64,000 nt of DNA from Geodermatophilaceae bacterium NBWT11. Lineage in GTDB: Bacteria; Actinomycetota; Actinomycetes; Mycobacteriales; Geodermatophilaceae. The stretch spans positions 2,542,001 through 2,606,000 of the forward strand of contig CP043652.1 in assembly GCA_014218215.1 (NCBI GenBank). The letters are read 5' to 3'. How positions within the stretch are numbered: position 1 is the first letter of the stretch; each line of letters begins with the position of its first letter. Of this stretch, positions 60,503-64,000 are shown one piece after another. A program made the translations under genes and the position numbers. The notes below the pieces were generated by a model that did not search any database, was not told the origin of the DNA, and saw only the letters and a list, made by a program, of their open reading frames with translations.

Positions 60503-61603
60503 GTGCGCAGCGCAGTGTCGGCGCACCGGTCCGTGCTGCTCGTGGTGCTCGCGGCAGCCCTGGTCGTCGGCCCGGTCGGCCCCGCGTGGGCGGCGCCGGT
60601 GGAACCCTCCCCGACGGCGAGCGCGACGCCCACCCCGAGCCCGGCGCCCGCCCTCGTGGCACCGGCCTCCGCACGGCTCACGTACGGGCCCAACTGCGTC
60701 GACGGGTACGTCCGCGTCGAGGTCACGGCCGGCAGCGAGGCCGCGACCGTCGAGCTCACCTACGACGGTGCACCGGCCGGCGACCAGGCGTCCCTGGACC
60801 CGGGGCAGACCGTGGTGCTCGAGGGCGCCGAGGTCGACTGGGGGACGTCGGTCGAGATCGCCGTCGCGGTCACCACCGCCGCCGGCCCGCAGTCCCCGAT
60901 CGTCATCGGCTCCCGGGTGCGCCCCAGCGAGGCCGACTGCGACGCGGTTCTCACGCCGCCGCCGACGAGCCCGCCGACCACGACGCCGACCATGGGCACC
61001 ACCCCGCCCAGCAGCAGCGCCCCGACCACGGCCCCGCCGTCGACGATCCCGGTCCCGACCACCCCGCCGTCGTCGTCCGGTCCGTCGTCGACCGGGCCGT
61101 CGACCACCCCGCGGCCGACCACCCCGAGCCCGTCGACGTCCGCCCCGACGACCCCGGCCACCCCGTCGACACCGGGCAGCCCGAGTGGTCCGCTGGGCGG
61201 TTCGTCCTCGAACGGGCAGGTCTCCCCGGGCAGCGTGGTCACCATCCGCGGCACCGGGTTCACCCCGGGCGAGCAGGTCACGGTGACGCTGGCCGGCGCC
61301 GTCACGCCGCTGGCCACGGTGACCGCCGACTCCGACGGCGCGGTCGAGGCGGTCGTGCAGATCCCGCAGGACACCGACCTGGGTGCCGCCGTCGTCCAGC
61401 TGGTCGGGGTGCAGTCGGCCCAGACCGCGGGGGTCGATCTCGAGGTCGCCGCCGTCGAGGTGCCCGCGGCGACCGGCGGCACGCCGTGGCCGCTGCTCGC
61501 TGCCGGGCTGGGGCTGCTCGGGGTGGCCGTCGCGCTGGCCTCGGCCGCGGCCCGTCGTCCCCGGCGCGACGACTGGCAGGCGCCGGGCGGCGCCCCCAGC
61601 TGA
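60503..61603 (+). CDS. Secreted IPT-like surface protein with Thr/Pro/Ser linker and C-terminal anchor
   Basis: 366 residues. A signal peptide (VLLVVLAAALVVGPVGPAWA) is followed by a beta-domain of about 100 residues with two Cys (GPNCVDGYVRVEVTAG), a long Pro/Thr/Ser linker, then an IPT/TIG-like domain (GSVVTIRGTGFTPGEQVTVT). A C-terminal membrane helix (WPLLAAGLGLLGVAVALAS) with Arg-rich tail acts as an anchor. No LPXTG motif is visible. It is probably a wall-spanning exposed protein. GTG 60503 has GGGGAG just upstream. Confidence 0.7.
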   Translation: MRSAVSAHRSVLLVVLAAALVVGPVGPAWAAPVEPSPTASATPTPSPAPALVAPASARLTYGPNCVDGYVRVEVTAGSEAATVELTYDGAPAGDQASLDPGQTVVLEGAEVDWGTSVEIAVAVTTAAGPQSPIVIGSRVRPSEADCDAVLTPPPTSPPTTTPTMGTTPPSSSAPTTAPPSTIPVPTTPPSSSGPSSTGPSTTPRPTTPSPSTSAPTTPATPSTPGSPSGPLGGSSSNGQVSPGSVVTIRGTGFTPGEQVTVTLAGAVTPLATVTADSDGAVEAVVQIPQDTDLGAAVVQLVGVQSAQTAGVDLEVAAVEVPAATGGTPWPLLAAGLGLLGVAVALASAAARRPRRDDWQAPGGAPS

Positions 61604-61617
61604 TCGCGGGGGGCGCC
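61589..61617. terminator. Hairpin between convergent genes 60503 and 61629
   Basis: GGCGCCCCC (61589-61597) pairs with GGGGGCGCC (61609-61617) across an 11-base loop. It overlaps the last codons and stop of 60503. Confidence 0.5.
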
Positions 61618-61628
61618 GGCCAGGACCG

Positions 61629-61880
61629 CTACTGCAGGTAGCTCTCCACCTGGGACTCCGGGCGGTCGTCGGCCTCGGCCGGGTCGTTGCCGTACTGGCG
61701 CTTGGCCCGCCGCTGGCGCAGCAGGTCCCAGGCCTGGTCGAGGTGCTTCTCCAGCTCGGCCATCCGGGCGCGCTGGTCCTCGCCGTGCTCGGCGGCGCTC
61801 TCGCGGAGCTGGTGCTCCTCCTCGACGAGGCTGTGGATGCGGCCGAGGACGTCGGCCTCGGTGGGGTCGGGTGCGGTCAC
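61629..61880 (-). CDS. DUF2630 family protein
   Basis: 83 residues, charged and helical. EADVLGRIHSLVEEEHQLRE, ELEKHLDQAWDLLRQRRAKR and the end VESYLQ are the DUF2630 pattern. Family members are short, conserved in actinobacteria and of unknown function. GTG 61880 has GAGG 8 bases upstream. Confidence 0.85.
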   Translation of the reverse strand: MTAPDPTEADVLGRIHSLVEEEHQLRESAAEHGEDQRARMAELEKHLDQAWDLLRQRRAKRQYGNDPAEADDRPESQVESYLQ

Positions 61881-61936
61881 GGGGTGGCCTCTTCTCGTCG
61901 TGGGTGAGCCCCCACCCTGCCCCTCCGGGCGCCGGC

Positions 61937-62857
61937 CTACGCCCCGGCGGGCACCCAGCCCTCCACGAAGGCGGCCAGCCGCCGGTCCACCGCGCCGCCG
62001 GCGCGGCCCAGCGCGAGCAACGCGGCCCGGTCCAGCGGCACCCGCACGGTGCGCCGCTGCGCGGACCGCCCGGTCACGACGGCGTGCCCGGCCTCGACCA
62101 GCTCGGGCCACGGCCGGTCCAGCTGGGCCCGCACCGCGTCCAGCGCGGCCGCCGTCGGCCCGGCGTTGCCCTCGACCATCGCGGTGACGAAGGCCGGGTC
62201 GCTGCCGACCACCCGCGTGCCGCTGGAGAAGCTGCCGGCAGCCAGCCCCAGGGTGAGCGGGCCGGCGTCACCCGCGGCCGCCGCGAGGGCGGCGGCCAGC
62301 AGGTGCGGGACGTGGCTGATCGCGGCGACCGCGGCGTCGTGCTCGGCGGCGGTCACCGGCACCACCTGGGCGCCGACGGCCAGCGCCAGCTCGGCGACCC
62401 GCAGCCAGCGGGGCAGCTCGGTGTCGGGCTCCAGGCAGACCGCCCAGCGGGCACCGCGGAACAGCTCGGGGTCGGTCGCGGCGTGCCCGCTGCGCTCGGT
62501 GCCGCACATCGGGTGCCCGCCGACCACCCGGGTGCCGAACCGCTCGCGCAGCGCGGCCAGCACCGGCGCCTTCACCGAGCCCAGGTCGGTGACCGTCGCG
62601 TCGTCGTCGACGTCCAGGTCCTCCAGGGCGGTGGCCAGCGCCGGCAGCGGGGTGGCCAGCACGACCACCCCGGACAGCTCCCGGCCGACGGTCACCCCAC
62701 GCGCAGCGGCGGCGTCTCGGGCGGCCGGGTCGGTGTCCCAGCCGGTCACCGGCCTGCCCGCGGCCACCAGCGCGGCGGCCAGCGACCCACCCAGCTGGCC
62801 CAGCCCCACGACGGAGACCGGGGGCGCGGGCATGGTCGGCACCGGGAGCCGGCTCAC
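61937..62857 (-). CDS. tyrA: Prephenate dehydrogenase
   Basis: 306 residues. A Rossmann fold starts at VSVVGLGQLGGSLAAALVAA, with the Asp of GWDTDPA indicating NAD+ preference. VTDLGSVKAPVLAALRERFG, GGHPMCGTERSGHAA and the helical dimer half (VTAAEHDAAVAAISHVPHLL) complete the TyrA type. It makes 4-hydroxyphenylpyruvate from prephenate in tyrosine synthesis. No ACT domain is seen. GTG 62857 overlaps the thioesterase stop (GTGA); ATG 62833 is an alternative start. Confidence 0.88.
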   Translation of the reverse strand: MSRLPVPTMPAPPVSVVGLGQLGGSLAAALVAAGRPVTGWDTDPAARDAAAARGVTVGRELSGVVVLATPLPALATALEDLDVDDDATVTDLGSVKAPVLAALRERFGTRVVGGHPMCGTERSGHAATDPELFRGARWAVCLEPDTELPRWLRVAELALAVGAQVVPVTAAEHDAAVAAISHVPHLLAAALAAAAGDAGPLTLGLAAGSFSSGTRVVGSDPAFVTAMVEGNAGPTAAALDAVRAQLDRPWPELVEAGHAVVTGRSAQRRTVRVPLDRAALLALGRAGGAVDRRLAAFVEGWVPAGA

Positions 62858-63447
62858 CGCAGCTCGTCCGGGGCCGGCGTCGGGCCGGCGGGGCGGGTGC
62901 CGGGCCCGCCCACCGGCGGGGGTGGCGGGGGAGCGGCGTCGGCGTCGACCGGGGTGAGCTGCATCGTCGGGGGAGCGGCGGGGCCGGCCAGCTCCCAGTC
63001 GCGGTCGGTGCGGAACACCCGGGCCAGCGCGATGGCCACCATCCGGCCGTCCTGGGCGCGCGCCTCGATGCGGTAGACCGCCGTCCGGCTGCTGCGGTGC
63101 AGCTCGGTGCCCTCGGCGACCAGGTGGTCACCCGGGCGGCCGGGGGCCAGGAACTCGGTGTGCACGTCCTGGGCGACGGCGACCGTGCCGTGGCTGTTGC
63201 TCACCGCGGCGTGCACCACGTCCAGCAGCGCCATGGTCGCCCCGCCGTGCGCCGTCCCCACCGCGTTGAGCTGTGCCGGGCCGACCGTCATCGACGCCCG
63301 GGCGTACCCCGGTGCCACCTGCTCCAGGGTGATGCCCAGGTGGGCGGCCAGCGGGTCGGCGGCCAGGGCAGCGAACAGCGCCGGCGGGACGTCGGGGGCG
63401 GGCGCGGTGCTGTCGGGGTCGGCCACGTCGGCGATGATCGCACCCAT
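62854..63447 (-). CDS. PaaI-type hotdog-fold thioesterase
   Basis: 197 residues. VGTAHGGATMALLDVVHAAV is the 4HBT/PaaI motif with the catalytic acid, and VAVAQDVHTEFLAPGRPGDH plus RSSRTAVYRIEARAQDGR give the second strand pair of a hotdog fold. Family members hydrolyse aryl- or acyl-CoA thioesters. The Pro-rich C-terminal 45 residues are extra. It is coupled to tyrA by a four-base overlap, so aromatic thioester chemistry is possible but not shown. Confidence 0.82.
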   Translation of the reverse strand: MGAIIADVADPDSTAPAPDVPPALFAALAADPLAAHLGITLEQVAPGYARASMTVGPAQLNAVGTAHGGATMALLDVVHAAVSNSHGTVAVAQDVHTEFLAPGRPGDHLVAEGTELHRSSRTAVYRIEARAQDGRMVAIALARVFRTDRDWELAGPAAPPTMQLTPVDADAAPPPPPPVGGPGTRPAGPTPAPDELR

Positions 63448-63955
63448 GAGCGACCCGATGACCGGCCCGATGACCGAGGTGCTGCCCTCCTGGGCCGTGC
63501 GGGTGGAGAAGCAGTCCGACCGCTGGGTGGTCGAGCTGCTCGCCCAGGACGCCTCCGACGAGCTGCCGGTGCTCGAGCGCGCGCTCGGCGAGCCGGGTGC
63601 GAGCTGGCCCGGGCCCTACGTGTTCGTGGTCGACACCCGGCTGTACTTCGTCGCCCTCACCCACGGTCCGGGCGGGATGGTCCGCGCACTGATCAGCGAC
63701 GTGACCCTGCAGGAGTGGGTGCTGGCCAGCGAGGTCGTGGAGCGCTACGGCATCGAGGTCGACGAGGACGCCACGGACGACGACGACGAGGACGGCTTCC
63801 CCGCCGGCGACCTGGACCTCTTCTCCGACGGCGGGCTGCCGGCCGCCGAGCTCCAGCCGATCCTCACCGCCGACCTCTGGGCCGACGAGATGGTCGCCGC
63901 GATCGCCACCCGGCTCGGCTTCGCCGACGAGCTCGCCGCGGCGATCGCGCCGTGA
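63446..63955 (+). CDS. tRNA adenosine deaminase-associated protein
   Basis: About 169 residues. SWAVRVEKQSDRWVVELLAQ, PYVFVVDTRLYFVALTHGPG and LQPILTADLWADEMVAAIAT match the actinobacterial family found next to the tRNA adenosine deaminase gene; its own role is unknown. The middle has an acidic run (DEDATDDDDED). Starts at 63446, 63458 and 63470 are all in frame; the deaminase itself may follow outside the window. tRNA-Arg(ACG) at 57026 is the expected substrate of such editing. The start overlaps the divergent thioesterase start codon. Confidence 0.8.
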   Translation: MSDPMTGPMTEVLPSWAVRVEKQSDRWVVELLAQDASDELPVLERALGEPGASWPGPYVFVVDTRLYFVALTHGPGGMVRALISDVTLQEWVLASEVVERYGIEVDEDATDDDDEDGFPAGDLDLFSDGGLPAAELQPILTADLWADEMVAAIATRLGFADELAAAIAP

Positions 63956-64000
63956 CCGTCTCCGCGGTCGTCTTCGACCTGGGCGGGGTGATCACCACCA
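63952..64000 (+). CDS. HAD-family hydrolase, N-terminus only (3' truncated)
   Basis: The 16 residues left, VSAVVFDLGGVI and a few more, contain the DxxGV nucleophile motif of HAD phosphatases (FDLGGV). GTG 63952 overlaps the previous stop by four bases, so it is cotranscribed with 63446. Confidence 0.7.
   Translation, partial: MTVSAVVFDLGGVITT

Noticed and set aside
1-64000. CRISPR array, prophage or insertion sequence
   Set aside because: No regularly spaced short repeats, integrase, transposase or terminal inverted repeats were seen. The two tRNAs do not flank foreign-looking DNA.

Overview
The window is very GC-rich, with strong G/C at third codon positions, frequent GTG starts, many 4-base GTGA/ATGA gene overlaps and TANNNT-type -10 elements. 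Together with LytR-CpsA-Psr, DUF6318-like, DUF2630-like, CGNR-type and MSMEG_0570-type proteins, this points to an actinobacterium, most likely of the Geodermatophilaceae type (Blastococcus, Modestobacter or Geodermatophilus). That placement is an inference from protein content; no rRNA is present.

Positions 486 to about 47,560 form one large surface-polysaccharide locus. It holds eight glycosyltransferase-like proteins, three Wzx-type flippases (1493, 21394, 41627), two Wzy/ligase-type membrane polymerases (9991, 44051), two Wzz-type co-polymerases whose cytoplasmic P-loop domains are degenerate (12232, 45280), two polyprenyl-phosphate glycosylphosphotransferases (23436, 26944) flanking an LCP-type cell-wall ligase (25281), a methyltransferase, two paralogous right-handed beta-helix proteins (5078, 14213), an aldo/keto reductase, a HAD-family protein, a GMC oxidoreductase, a CDP-alcohol phosphotransferase (29800) and a TagD-like cytidylyltransferase (47095). 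Two very large secreted paralogues with propeller-like, LamG and PKD domains sit inside the locus. The first (31461-37187) is intact. The second (37381-41630) is broken by an apparent one-base deletion at about 39,526-39,528. The gene complement suggests at least two polymer pathways side by side: lipid-linked assembly, flipping, polymerisation, LCP attachment to the wall, and secreted proteins that may bind or modify the polymer.

A 15-bp imperfect palindrome resembling GTCACGCAGAGTGAC recurs in the intergenic regions of this locus (about 3.47, 23.2, 26.8, 31.3, 31.4, 37.3, 37.4, 46.9 and 47.0 kb). It looks like the operator of a shared regulator that is not encoded here.

From 47.6 kb to the end is ordinary chromosomal context: two members of a small membrane-protein family (a third is at 2736), a PHP phosphoesterase, a DoxX-like protein, two secreted proteins in a less GC-biased stretch, a PAP2-diacylglycerol kinase fusion, a CGNR regulator divergent from an MFS transporter, tRNA-Ser(GCT) and tRNA-Arg(ACG), a succinate-semialdehyde dehydrogenase, an MSMEG_0570-family protein, an FMN-dependent 2-hydroxy-acid oxidoreductase, a secreted IPT-like protein, DUF2630, TyrA, a PaaI-type thioesterase, a tRNA adenosine deaminase-associated protein and the start of a HAD hydrolase. 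The first 392 bases are the 3' end of an NrfD-like membrane subunit. I saw no CRISPR array, insertion sequence or prophage.
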